A stretch of DNA of 64,000 nt from Kitasatospora xanthocidica (lineage in GTDB: Bacteria > Actinomycetota > Actinomycetes > Streptomycetales > Streptomycetaceae). Below, one piece after another: positions 35,707 through 43,706 of the stretch (position 1 is the stretch's first letter; each line of letters begins with the position of its first letter). A program made the position numbers and the translations under genes. The notes beneath the pieces are model-generated. The model did not search any database, had not been told where the DNA came from, and worked only from the letters and a program-made list of their open reading frames with translations. The DNA lies in NCBI RefSeq assembly GCF_014656195.1, contig NZ_BNBY01000026.1, positions 42,123 to 106,122 on the forward strand, written 5' to 3'.

Positions 35707-36057
35707 GTGAGTACGTGGTGGGAGACGCGCCGCAGCGTCCGGCTGGCGGAACTGGCATACGCGCTGGAGTTCTTCGGCGCCGACCCGGTGGAGGACCCCG
35801 GTGTCGGCGAACTCGCCCACGCCGCCCAGGCCCTGGCCGGGGAGTACCGCGCCAGCGACCGGGGCCAGGCGATACACCGCGCCGGCGACCTGCTGGACCA
35901 GGCCGCCACCGCCCTCCACGCCGCCGACCGCCTGCGCGGCACCCCGATCCCCGTCGTCAACCACCACCTGCGCCACGCCGCCACGTCCCTGGCCCACGCC
36001 CACGCCTGCCTGCGCGCCCGGGCCCTCCCCCCCGCCGAACCGGTCCCGCCCGCCTGA
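35707..36057 (+). CDS. Helical hypothetical protein (116 aa)
   Basis: MSTWWETRRSVRLAEL onward, rich in Ala, His and Leu and predicted to be helical (HAAQALAGEYRASDRG, HHLRHAATSLAHAHACL). The start at GTG 35707 is chosen by protein shape; GTG 35689 and 35692 are alternatives. Coding preference is strong, family not recognised. It is 50 bp after the esterase and may share its transcript. Confidence 0.6.
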   Translation: MSTWWETRRSVRLAELAYALEFFGADPVEDPGVGELAHAAQALAGEYRASDRGQAIHRAGDLLDQAATALHAADRLRGTPIPVVNHHLRHAATSLAHAHACLRARALPPAEPVPPA

Positions 36058-36222
36058 TCCACCGCGCCCACGCCGTCAGCGCGCGTCGGCTGCGGGGGCC
36101 GGGGGTTCCGCCTCACCCGGGATGGTGCGGGCCCGTGGCCTGCGCTTGAGTACGGGTACTCAGGCGCTGCTCCGGGCCCCGCGCCTACGGTGATGGGACG
36201 GGAGTCAGGACGGAGGGGCGGA

Positions 36223-36339
36223 GTGTTCGACAAGGGCTTGGCGAAGGGCTGCCTGGGGGGCGTGCTGGGTCTCGTCGGCCTGGCCGGGGGCGTGTTCCTG
36301 CTCCACCTGGTCGCGTGGTGGTTGATCAGTTTCGAGTAA
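36223..36339 (+). CDS. Very small membrane protein (38 aa)
   Basis: GTG at 36223 lies 5 bases after GGAGGGGC. The product begins VFDKGLAKGCLGG, then one hydrophobic helix of about 22 residues, and ends LISFE. The good ribosome site and typical single-helix pattern support a real small protein. Function unknown. Confidence 0.6.
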   Translation: MFDKGLAKGCLGGVLGLVGLAGGVFLLHLVAWWLISFE

Positions 36340-36474
36340 GCGCACCCGTCCAAGCCCGGAGCCGGGCGCTCGCTTTCCGTGCCGGAGCGGGAGACGGCTT
36401 GTCGGTGCTGGTGCCTAGAGTGGCCGCGGATGCGTAGTGATCATCACCTGCGGGTGGGGGAAGGGGTCTGTGCC

Positions 36475-37068
36475 ATGGGTGACGGTATTCAGTGGCTGTT
36501 GGACCACGACGACTGGTGCCACAGCGTCTTCTTCGGCCGTGGCCTCGCGCCGGAGGAGCTCGCCCTGCGGATGGGCGGTGTGCCGGGGTCCGTCGGGTCG
36601 CCGATCACGGGTGCGGAGGCCTGGCGCGTCGTCATGGACGACGGGACGGACGACGAGGATCTGGTGCGCGTCGGTGCGTACGGGGAGTGGTCCTTCGCCC
36701 TGGAGTACGGGATTCCCACCGGGGCGGAGCGGTTGGCGGACATCTCGCGGGGCGGGGTGGAGGTCGTCCGGCTGGATCCTCAGCCCGACCATCCGCCGAA
36801 GCAGTTCGCCTACGCCAGGGACGGGGTGGAGATATGTTCCTTCGGTCTCGGCGAGGAGGTCTGGCGGTGGGGCCAGCAGCCGGACTTCCTGCTGGCCGAT
36901 CTGGTGCGGGCCGGTGTGCTCCTCCCGGACGGCGAGTCCGCCCGCTCGGACGAGGAGGGCCTCGGGGACGAGGAGCGCGCCACCCTGGGGATGCTCGAGT
37001 CCCGGTTCGGCCTCGCCCTGCCCCGCGACGTGGAGGAACGGCCTCTTCCGGCCTTCGTGATCCGGTGA
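36475..37068 (+). CDS. DUF6461 family protein
   Basis: A 197-aa protein starting MGDGIQWLLDHDDW with a GGAAGGGG site about 9 bases upstream. It shows the DUF6461 pattern (WCHSVFFGRGLAPEELALRM, GEWSFALEYG, FGLGEEVWRWG, FGLALPRDV). Acidic and soluble. Members are common in streptomycetes and often lie near toxin or immunity genes, but no role is established. Confidence 0.75.
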   Translation: MGDGIQWLLDHDDWCHSVFFGRGLAPEELALRMGGVPGSVGSPITGAEAWRVVMDDGTDDEDLVRVGAYGEWSFALEYGIPTGAERLADISRGGVEVVRLDPQPDHPPKQFAYARDGVEICSFGLGEEVWRWGQQPDFLLADLVRAGVLLPDGESARSDEEGLGDEERATLGMLESRFGLALPRDVEERPLPAFVIR

Positions 37069-37108
37069 CCACCCGCTCCTGAGGCCGTCGGGCCGCCACC
37101 GGCTCCCG

Positions 37109-37570
37109 CTACTTCAGCAGGAAGTCGTACACCGCCTGCCGCCCGGCCGGGTTCGCCGCCCGGTTCTGCACCGAGTGCGCCGCCCCGGGCACGATCACGA
37201 TCTTCGGGTCGTGCGCCAACTCGGCCTGCTCGTACAGCACTTCGTACGGCGTGGCCAGGTCCCGGTCGCCGCCGAGCAGCAGCACCGGCACCTTGGGCAG
37301 CTTGCGGTGCGCCGGCGGGGCCGGTGGCACCGGTTCGCGCGGCCAGTCCAGGCAGACCAGCAGGCTGCCGAGCCCGGTCGCGGTGGCGGCGTCGTACGGC
37401 CAGGTCTGCTCGGTGGTCAGCCGCTGCCGGGTGCGCTCCAGTGCCGCCGCCCGGCCCGCGACCGGGGTGTCGGTGGTGCCCCACGGGAAGCGGGAGTCGG
37501 CGCAGACGGTGGCGGAGTGCAGACCCTGGCTGAGCTCCTCGGCCGGGGAACGAACCGTCAGGACCCGGAT
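37109..37570 (-). pseudogene. Truncated TAP-type alpha/beta hydrolase (C-terminal part only)
   Basis: Minus-strand coding is clear from about 37570 to the stop at 37109: VRSPAEELSQGLHSATVCAD, RFPWGTTDTP, then VPVLLLGGDRDLATP and the catalytic His region PGAAHSVQNRA of secreted tripeptidyl-aminopeptidase-like hydrolases. The nucleophile half is absent, and no standard start codon exists between the upstream stop at about 37691 and GTG 37330. This is therefore a 5'-deleted gene. The junction lies at about 37570-37620, just before the terminator of the next gene. Confidence 0.65.
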
Positions 37571-37622
37571 GGCCCCGTCCGCCCGCCGCGCCGGATCGCC
37601 ACCGCCTGGGTGCGCACGCGAA

Positions 37623-37660
37623 GGAACGGCCGGCCGGTACCGTGACCGACCGGCCGTTCC
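37623..37660 (-). terminator. Long hairpin terminator
   Basis: GGAACGGCCGG (37623-37633) pairs with CCGGCCGTTCC (37650-37660), continued after one mismatch by CGGT/ACCG. It lies downstream of the leftward secreted-protein gene. Confidence 0.7.
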
Positions 37661-37706
37661 GGCCTCGGGCGGGCATCGCCCGGCCCTCGCTCAGCCCGGC
37701 TGGGGA

Positions 37707-38315
37707 TCAGCCCATCGTGCAGGCGAGCTGCGCCTTCACCGCGTTGCGGAGGTCCTCCTGGGCGCGGCAGTCGGCGTTGTAGACGTCCTCCCACTTGGGG
37801 CTGATGACGTGGGCGTTCACGATCTCGGTGATGATGTTGACGTTCCCCTGGGCGACGATGGTGTTGTGGGCCACCGTCACCTGTGACGTCGGCGCCGTCT
37901 GGGCGCCGATGACGCCGCCCTCGCCGTAGATCAGGTTGGTGATCTTGGTGTAGACGGTGACCTCCTTGCCCTGGATGTTGTTGCCGACGATGGCAACCGT
38001 CCAGTCCTTGTAGTTGCGCTGCCAGGCGTAGTTGGTCCTCTGGTTCAGGGCGGACACGGCGGCGTACCCGAGCTTGGCGACCCAGTAGTGCTTGATCAGC
38101 GGGCGCCCGCCCGGGTGGTCCCGGGGGTGCACCGGCTCGCCCGACTGCACGTCGCCGTACAGGTCCTGGTTCCCGCTGCTCAGGCGGTCGGCCGCCGAGC
38201 TCGGCTGGGGCGCCGCGCCGGCCGGCGCGGCGACGGCGCCGCTGACGGCGAGGGCCGCCGCCCCGGCGACCACGGCCGTCTTCCACTTTCCGGCGAAACG
38301 CAGACTGGATGCCAT
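37707..38315 (-). CDS. Secreted hypothetical protein (202 aa)
   Basis: ATG 38315 follows GAGGAG. A signal peptide covers residues 1-33 (KWKTAVVAGAAALAVSGAVA, cleavage near AAPAGAA). The mature protein has Tyr/Trp-rich sequence (LIKHYWVAKLGYAAV, TNYAWQRNYKDWTVAIVG) and two Cys near the end (NADCRAQ and LACTMG). No family recognised. It has its own terminator. Confidence 0.7.
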   Translation of the reverse strand: MASSLRFAGKWKTAVVAGAAALAVSGAVAAPAGAAPQPSSAADRLSSGNQDLYGDVQSGEPVHPRDHPGGRPLIKHYWVAKLGYAAVSALNQRTNYAWQRNYKDWTVAIVGNNIQGKEVTVYTKITNLIYGEGGVIGAQTAPTSQVTVAHNTIVAQGNVNIITEIVNAHVISPKWEDVYNADCRAQEDLRNAVKAQLACTMG

Positions 38316-38805
38316 CCTGGTACTCCTCGATCCCGCATGTCGACAAACACGGGCGCACCCTCGCGCCCGCCACCGGGGAACACCCGGCACCCCGACTCTC
38401 GCCGACCCGCACCCGGGCACACATCAGTCATTTGACGGCGAGACATGACGTACGGCCCGTCCCGCCGTTGCCGCGATCCGGCTCCAGCTCCGGCTCTCCG
38501 GCTCCGGCTTCGCCCGTGATCAACCCCGGGCACCGGTACGAGCGGATCACGCGGTTCCCCTCCCCGGATCGGCTCCGCCGACCGTGCCGGACCTGCCGGA
38601 CCTGCCGGGGCTCGCCTCCGGCCCATCCGCGCTCCGCTTTCGGGCCGGTGTCCGGGGGCGGCGGCGCGGCCCGGGCGCGTTCGGCGTGCGGTCGGGCGGC
38701 AGGCGGGTGAACCCCGCGTGGTTCTCCGTCCCTCCCGGCGGCCGATCGGCGATAACGGGAGGCAGCCCGGGCCGCCGCCCGCGTGTTCAGCCGAGAGGAT
38801 GACAG
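38316..38805. other. 490-bp divergent intergenic region
   Basis: No gene supported. It separates the leftward secreted-protein gene from the rightward DUF2278 gene and must hold both promoters. Short CCGGCTC/CTCCGGCT direct repeats are seen at about 38475-38515; nothing else is clear. Confidence 0.4.
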
Positions 38806-39795
38806 ATGCCCCTGATCAACTACGGTGTGCTCGCCGCCAGAGTCGTCGAGAGCAAGCGCGAGGCAGGGAACTCGACGCCGCACTACCAGATCCACGTGCG
38901 CGACGACGGCGGCGTCGACTACCGGATCGCCGTGAACGTCAGGTCCCAGGGCACGCCGCCGAACCTGCTGTACGCCGCCATCGACGACTTCCACCATCCG
39001 CTGACGCAGCTGCTCCCGCCGACCGGCAGCGGCTGGCACCCGGAGCCGTCCCGGCCCGGCACGGTCAGCCTCGACTTCATCCGCGGGAACCTCTTCGACC
39101 CGGCCACCATGCGTGTCCTCCCGCCCGACGTTCCAGGCCTCGACAACGACCTGGAGGACCTCCTCGACCACTACGTCCAGCGGGCCATCGCCGACCAGAG
39201 CATCGGCCTGTACGTCTTCGGCCAGCGCTGGCCCACCGACGCCAGTGACAAGGTGTTCGGCTTCCACCCCGGAAACGGCGTCCACGACATCCACATGAAC
39301 CAGGGCAACGACGCGGGGCACGCCGGCGACGACGGGGTCTGGCAGGACGGCGGCCTGCTGCTGCACGTGGCCCCGGAGAACCGCTGGGTCGCGATCTTCC
39401 TGGCCTTCCAGTCCCAGGCCTGGCACACCGACGACACCACCGGCCACGCCCTCGCCCCCACCCGGCCCACCACCCCGCACCAGGAGCCGGTACGGATCTC
39501 GGCCGCGCTGGTCAACCCGCTCGCCCCGGCGACCGGGACGGTGACCGTGGTCAACACCTCGGCCGCGCCGATCAACCTCCAGGGCTGGCACCTCACCGAC
39601 CAGCAGAACCTGCTCCCGCTGCCCGACACCGAGCTCCAGCCGGGCGCCTCCGCCACCCTCCCGGTCGCGAACGGCTTCCGACTGGGCGAGGACGGCGGCG
39701 TGATCACCCTCCTCGACCCGGCCGGCCTCAAGGTGCACGGCGTCGCCTACACCGGGAGGCAGGCGTCCGCCCCGGGCCAGACCCTCACGTTCTGA
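38806..39795 (+). CDS. YukJ-like DUF2278 protein with C-terminal lamin-tail domain
   Basis: A 329-aa protein with an N-terminal DUF2278 domain (MPLINYGVLAARVVESKREA, TPHYQIHVRDD, DFIRGNLFD, GNGVHDIHMNQGN, WVAIFLAFQSQAWHTDD). From about 230 on there is a lamin-tail-like beta domain (GTVTVVNTSAAPINLQGWHL, GVAYTGRQA). The DUF2278 core conserves His and Asp residues but has no proven activity. ATG 38806 is preceded by GAGAGGATGACAG. Single gene. Confidence 0.82.
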   Translation: MPLINYGVLAARVVESKREAGNSTPHYQIHVRDDGGVDYRIAVNVRSQGTPPNLLYAAIDDFHHPLTQLLPPTGSGWHPEPSRPGTVSLDFIRGNLFDPATMRVLPPDVPGLDNDLEDLLDHYVQRAIADQSIGLYVFGQRWPTDASDKVFGFHPGNGVHDIHMNQGNDAGHAGDDGVWQDGGLLLHVAPENRWVAIFLAFQSQAWHTDDTTGHALAPTRPTTPHQEPVRISAALVNPLAPATGTVTVVNTSAAPINLQGWHLTDQQNLLPLPDTELQPGASATLPVANGFRLGEDGGVITLLDPAGLKVHGVAYTGRQASAPGQTLTF

Positions 39796-40047
39796 GGGCG
39801 CGCGGAGGCGCCCGGTGAGCGCGCGGGCAGCGGTTCCGGGCCGCTGACCGCCGTGCGGCAGTTCGGCGGCGCGGTCGGGCCCTCCGCGCGTACGACAGCC
39901 GGTTCGCAGCCCGAGGCCCCAGGCTCGGGCTGCGCGAGCACGATGCGGACTGTGGTCGAAAGCCTACGGAGTGAGATCCCGGAGGTTCGACCCTCGAATC
40001 ATGCGGGTACATACCGATTGATTCGACAGCTACCCGAGGGGGCGGAC

Positions 40048-40272
40048 ATGGCCACTGTGATCGTTCTGCTCGCGGGCCTCGCCGTCTTGGTGACCGGCCT
40101 CGCGGTCCACCTGCACCGGCGGTCCGGCAGCCGGACCGAGACCGTCGAGGGGTTGCGGGCCGAGCAGGAGCTGAGGGCCCGACTGCAGGCCGCCCGCTCC
40201 TCCTACAGCTCGATCGCCATGCACAGCACCCACGGCCTGACCGTCGACGACCTGGAGAGGTACCGCAAGTAG
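40048..40272 (+). CDS. Single-helix small membrane protein (74 aa)
   Basis: ATG 40048 has a GAGGGGGCGGAC leader. An N-terminal membrane helix (residues 2-21) is followed by a charged, probably coiled cytoplasmic part (EGLRAEQELRARLQAARSSY). It ends LTVDDLERYRK. No family recognised. The frame is open to 39853, but only this part looks coding. Confidence 0.6.
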   Translation: MATVIVLLAGLAVLVTGLAVHLHRRSGSRTETVEGLRAEQELRARLQAARSSYSSIAMHSTHGLTVDDLERYRK

Positions 40273-40353
40273 GGCCCGCCGCCGCCCCGTAGTAGCGGAA
40301 GGCGCGGCCGATCGTTCCTCCGGGGAAGGCGTTCCCGTCCTGATGGAGGATCC

Positions 40354-40791
40354 GTGCCGAAGTTGCCCACCGCCCTCGCCGCCGCGCTCCTCAGCGCCGC
40401 CGTCGTGGTGCCCGCCGTCGTGGTGCCCGCCGTTCCCGCCCGTGCGGCCGCGACCACGCCCGAGGCCCAGGTGAACACCTTCTTCCGGGAGTACCGCCGG
40501 GCCGTCCTCGACACGAAGGACCGGTCGCCCGCCGAGGTCCGCGCCCACTACCTGACACCGGACCTGAACAAGCGGCTCGACGCCTGGGCCCAGGCGAACG
40601 ACGCCGACCCGGTGTTCCGCGCCCAGAACGTGCCGCGTGACTGGTCCACCCGCTACGAGGGCAGCGGCGCCGGCCACACCACGATCGTCCTCACGGAGCG
40701 CTGGGGCGGCGGACAGTCGCAGGACGTCTGGCACTCGGTGGACCTGGGCACCCTCGTGATCAGCGACCTGGAGGACCTGCCGGCGCAGTGA
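40354..40791 (+). CDS. Secreted hypothetical protein, DUF3828-like
   Basis: A 145-aa protein with GTG 40354 behind GGAGGATCC. The signal peptide contains VVVPAVVVPAVPA, a short duplicated stretch also visible in the DNA. The mature part (QVNTFFREYRRAVLDTKDRS, LTPDLNKRLDAW) resembles NTF2/DUF3828-type secreted domains, with YEGSGAGHTTIVLTERWGG. Ligand unknown. Confidence 0.65.
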   Translation: MPKLPTALAAALLSAAVVVPAVVVPAVPARAAATTPEAQVNTFFREYRRAVLDTKDRSPAEVRAHYLTPDLNKRLDAWAQANDADPVFRAQNVPRDWSTRYEGSGAGHTTIVLTERWGGGQSQDVWHSVDLGTLVISDLEDLPAQ

Positions 40792-40884
40792 CCATCCTGC
40801 GCGGCACTCCTGCTCCGGCGGGTCCTCCAGGTCCGGCAGGTCCGGCGGGTCCGGGACCGGGGGCGGATCGTCCGCCGGAGGGCC

Positions 40885-41295
40885 TCAGCTCTTGACGTAC
40901 CACGGGGTGACGAACCCCTTGTGGGTGCGGTCGCGGGACCAGGTCGTCACGCCGTCGGAGCCGAGGGCGTTGATGGTGAAGTTGAGGTCGTTGAGCTTCT
41001 TGGTGAACGTCACCTTGCCGGTGAAGTAGCCGCCCAGGGAGTTCCAGCCGCTGTTGGTGGTGCGGAACCAGACGGCGTGGTCGGTGCCGATCACGAAGTC
41101 CACCCAGTCGCCGCTGTTCAGCGGCCAGAGGCTCTCGCCGTCGCCGTAGGCGCCGCCGCAGTAGAAGCTGCCGTTGTCGAAGCCGTGCGTGCTGGTGCAG
41201 ACCCGGGGGAGGTCGCCGGCCTGCGCGGGGGTGGCGGTCAGGACAGCGGTGGCGAGCAGGGTGAGGGTGGCGAGTGCGGCTGCGGGCTTGTTCAT
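40885..41295 (-). CDS. Secreted hypothetical protein with two Cys (136 aa)
   Basis: It starts MNKPAAALATLTLLATAVL, a signal peptide cleaved near TPAQA. The mature part (CTSTHGFDNGSFYCGGAYGD, WVDFVIGTDHAVWFRTTNSG) is short, Gly/Trp-rich and probably all-beta with one disulfide. Convergent with the preceding gene. No family recognised. Confidence 0.65.
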   Translation of the reverse strand: MNKPAAALATLTLLATAVLTATPAQAGDLPRVCTSTHGFDNGSFYCGGAYGDGESLWPLNSGDWVDFVIGTDHAVWFRTTNSGWNSLGGYFTGKVTFTKKLNDLNFTINALGSDGVTTWSRDRTHKGFVTPWYVKS

Positions 41296-41518
41296 GGATA
41301 CCTCGGGGGGGGGCGGGGCGGGCAGGGGACGGCCGGGCCGTGGCGGAAGGCCGGCGGTCGTTCACGCCAGGGCTTCGGCCCCATCCTCGCGCAGCTGCCG
41401 ACTCATGATCAATCTGGTCCGGTGAGAGTCATCTCTCCTCGCCCACAAGGGAGTTGTCCGGTTCCCGGGTGAACCTTCCGCCCGCATCGGCCGTTGAGGG
41501 CCCCAGCCGCTGTGGCCG

Positions 41519-41902
41519 CTACGGCCGACCCGGTTCGGGAGCGGCGTCGAGCGCGTCGAGCGCGTCGAGGACCGCGTCGCCGTTCGCCCGCGCCCACTCG
41601 GTCAGCATGTGGATCGGATCGATCAGCGTCGCCCCGAGCGGGGTGAGTTCGTACTCGACGCGGGGCGGCACCTCGGGGTAGGCGTGGCGGCGGACGAGTC
41701 CGTGGGCCTCGAGCCGTCGGAGGGTCTGGGTGAGCACCTTGCGGGAGATGCCGCCGATCAGCTCGACCAGCTCGCCGTGGCGCACCGGGCCCTTGCTGAG
41801 GCCGTAGAGCACGACCGCCGTCCACTTGTCGGAGATCAGCTCGACCGTCAGACGCGCCGGGCAGTCGGAGAGAAAGGGATCGCCGGGACCGAATCCGCTC
41901 AT
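41519..41902 (-). CDS. HxlR-family winged-helix regulator
   Basis: A 127-aa protein with the HxlR core: CPARLTVELISDKWTAVVLY, LSKGPVRHGELVELIGGISR, KVLTQTLRRLEAHGLVRR and the wing PRVEYELTPLG. One Cys (residue 14) precedes the helix as in redox-sensing members. ATG 41902. It is divergent from an oxidoreductase gene, with a palindrome between them, the usual arrangement for local control. Confidence 0.88.
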   Translation of the reverse strand: MSGFGPGDPFLSDCPARLTVELISDKWTAVVLYGLSKGPVRHGELVELIGGISRKVLTQTLRRLEAHGLVRRHAYPEVPPRVEYELTPLGATLIDPIHMLTEWARANGDAVLDALDALDAAPEPGRP

Positions 41903-41910
41903 GGCGCCTA

Positions 41911-41940
41911 CGGTACCTGCCGGTTCCTGTCGGGAACCTA
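41911..41940. promoter_or_regulatory. Candidate HxlR operator
   Basis: GGTTCC-TGTCG-GGAACC (41922-41938) is a perfect inverted repeat. GGTACCTG just to the left (41912-41919) repeats GGTTCCTG at a 10-base step. It lies about 20 bases from the regulator start and 62 from the oxidoreductase start. Confidence 0.55.
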
Positions 41941-41999
41941 GCGTGGATTCTCTCCTTCCCTTCCGATCCCTTCCGATCCCTTCCCGAGTCAGGAGAGTC

Positions 42000-42926
42000 A
42001 TGCGAGTCATCACCCAGCAGTCGCTCGGCGGTCCCGAGGTGCTCACCGTCGTGGACGCGCCCGAGCCCCGGCCCCTGCCGAGCGAGGTCCTCGTCCGTGT
42101 CAAGGCGATCGGGCTGAACCCGCTGGAAGCGCGTCTGCGCGCCGGCGAGTTCCCGCTGCTCGGCCGGCCGCCGTTCGTCCTCGGCTGGGACGTCAGCGGA
42201 GTGGTCGAGCAGGCGCAGACGTGGCGGTTCAGGCCCGGTGACGAGGTGTTCGGGATGCCGCTGTTCCCGCGGGCGGCGAGCGCGTACGCCGAGCTCGTGT
42301 CGGCGCCCGCGTTGCACCTGGTCCGCAAGCCGGCGTCGCTGTCGCACGTCGAGGCGTCGGCGCTGCCGGTCGTCGGGCTGACGGCGTGGCAGGGCCTGGT
42401 CGACCTCGGCGGCGTGACCGAGGGCGACCGCGTCCTGGTCCACGGCGGTGGCGGCGGGGTCGGCCACGTCGCGATCCAGATCGCGAAGGCGCTCGGCGCG
42501 CACGTGATCGCGACCGCCAGCGGGGGCAAGCGGACGTTCGTCGAGGGGCTCGGCGCCGACGAGGTGATCGACTACACGGCGGTCGACTTCACCGAGGCGG
42601 TCCGCGACATCGACGTCGTGCTCGACACGATCGGCGGCGACACCGTCGAGCGGTCGCTCGACGTGCTCCGCCCCGGCGGTCACCTGGTGACGGCGGTCGC
42701 GGAGGAGGACACGGAGCTCATCGCCAGGTACGAGGCGGCCGGCATGCGCTTCAGCGGCATCGGGGTCGACCCCGATCCGGTCGCCCTGCGAGGTCTCGTC
42801 GAACTCGTCGAACAGGGCAGGCTCCGGGTCCACGTGCAGGAGACGTTCCCGTTCGAGCGCGTCGCCGACGCGCACCGGCTGCTCGACGGCGGTCACCTCC
42901 AGGGCAAGCTCGTCCTCACCGTCTGA
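42000..42926 (+). CDS. NADP-dependent quinone-oxidoreductase-like (zeta-crystallin family) enzyme
   Basis: A 308-aa protein of the zinc-free medium-chain reductase family: GLNPLEARLRAGEFP, LGWDVSGVVEQ, the cofactor motif VHGGGGGVGHVAIQIAKALG and a C-terminal KLVLTV. ATG 42000 follows AGGAGAG. It probably reduces quinones or enones with NADPH. Regulated, by position, by the divergent HxlR protein, which suggests induction by electrophiles. Confidence 0.88.
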   Translation: MRVITQQSLGGPEVLTVVDAPEPRPLPSEVLVRVKAIGLNPLEARLRAGEFPLLGRPPFVLGWDVSGVVEQAQTWRFRPGDEVFGMPLFPRAASAYAELVSAPALHLVRKPASLSHVEASALPVVGLTAWQGLVDLGGVTEGDRVLVHGGGGGVGHVAIQIAKALGAHVIATASGGKRTFVEGLGADEVIDYTAVDFTEAVRDIDVVLDTIGGDTVERSLDVLRPGGHLVTAVAEEDTELIARYEAAGMRFSGIGVDPDPVALRGLVELVEQGRLRVHVQETFPFERVADAHRLLDGGHLQGKLVLTV

Positions 42927-43064
42927 TCCCGTCGTGGGGCCTCGCGCGAGCGGGGCCCCGGCGGGACCCGCGCGTCATGACGACGGATGTGACGGATGTG
43001 TCGTCGGGAGGCGTAGAGTCGCCCTAGCGTTTCCAGTCAGCTGAATAGGCGTGGAGGTCTGGGT

Positions 43065-43706
43065 GTGTTCGTGACGACCGGGCAGGCCGGGACGGCTCTG
43101 GGGTGCTCGATCCCGACGGTGAAGAAGCTGATGGCCACCGGCGTGGTCCCCGGCGTGCGCGAGACCGGGCGTCAGGTGTTCCCGCTGGCCGCTCTCCAGC
43201 GGTTGCAGGCCCGTCCCGCCGTCGACCTGACCGTGCTCGGCACGGCCGAGGTGGCGGTGCTGCGCTCGGACGCCCCCGCGAAGGTGGACGAGCCGGACCG
43301 GGAGTGGATCGGCTTCGGCACCGCGCTGGGCCGGGCGCAGCTTCTGGCCGCGCTGTCCGGCTGGTGGCGGTGCGACCCGGCGCGGGTCGCGGCCGGCGGG
43401 GTGCTGCCGGTGACGGTGGCCGGGTTCGTCGTCGCGGTGCTGACCGGCCTGGATGAGTGGGAGGCCGACGGCACTGTCGGCACCGCGGGGCGCTACCGCT
43501 TCCCGAGGGCCCGGCTGGCCGGCTACCTGACCGACCTCACCGTCCCGGCGAACGCCGCCGGCCCGGCCGACCCGGAGGACGCGCGCCTGGCGGGCCTGCT
43601 GCTCGGCACCCGCCTGGCGTCGGTGTCCGGCGGCCCGATCGCCTACGTCACCACCCGTCCGACCACCGCCGACCAGCCCGCCGCCGACGGGGGAGTGACC
43701 CGCTGA
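43065..43706 (+). CDS. HTH (excisionase/MerR-like) DNA-binding protein, first gene of candidate replication cassette
   Basis: A 213-aa protein with GTG 43065 seven bases after GGAGG. The N-terminal helix-turn-helix (TGQAGTALGCSIPTVKKLMA and TGRQVFPLAALQRLQ) is of the excisionase/AlpA type. The remaining 150 residues (EWIGFGTALGRAQLLAALSG, WWRCDP) are not recognised. Its stop overlaps the ATG of the next gene (TGATG), so the two are co-translated. Probably a control or origin-binding protein of the cassette. Confidence 0.6.
   Translation: MFVTTGQAGTALGCSIPTVKKLMATGVVPGVRETGRQVFPLAALQRLQARPAVDLTVLGTAEVAVLRSDAPAKVDEPDREWIGFGTALGRAQLLAALSGWWRCDPARVAAGGVLPVTVAGFVVAVLTGLDEWEADGTVGTAGRYRFPRARLAGYLTDLTVPANAAGPADPEDARLAGLLLGTRLASVSGGPIAYVTTRPTTADQPAADGGVTR

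Noticed and set aside
42934..42961. GGGGCC/GGCCCC inverted repeat after the quinone-reductase-like gene as a terminator
   Set aside because: The stem is short and interrupted compared with the other clear terminators here; evidence is too weak to list.
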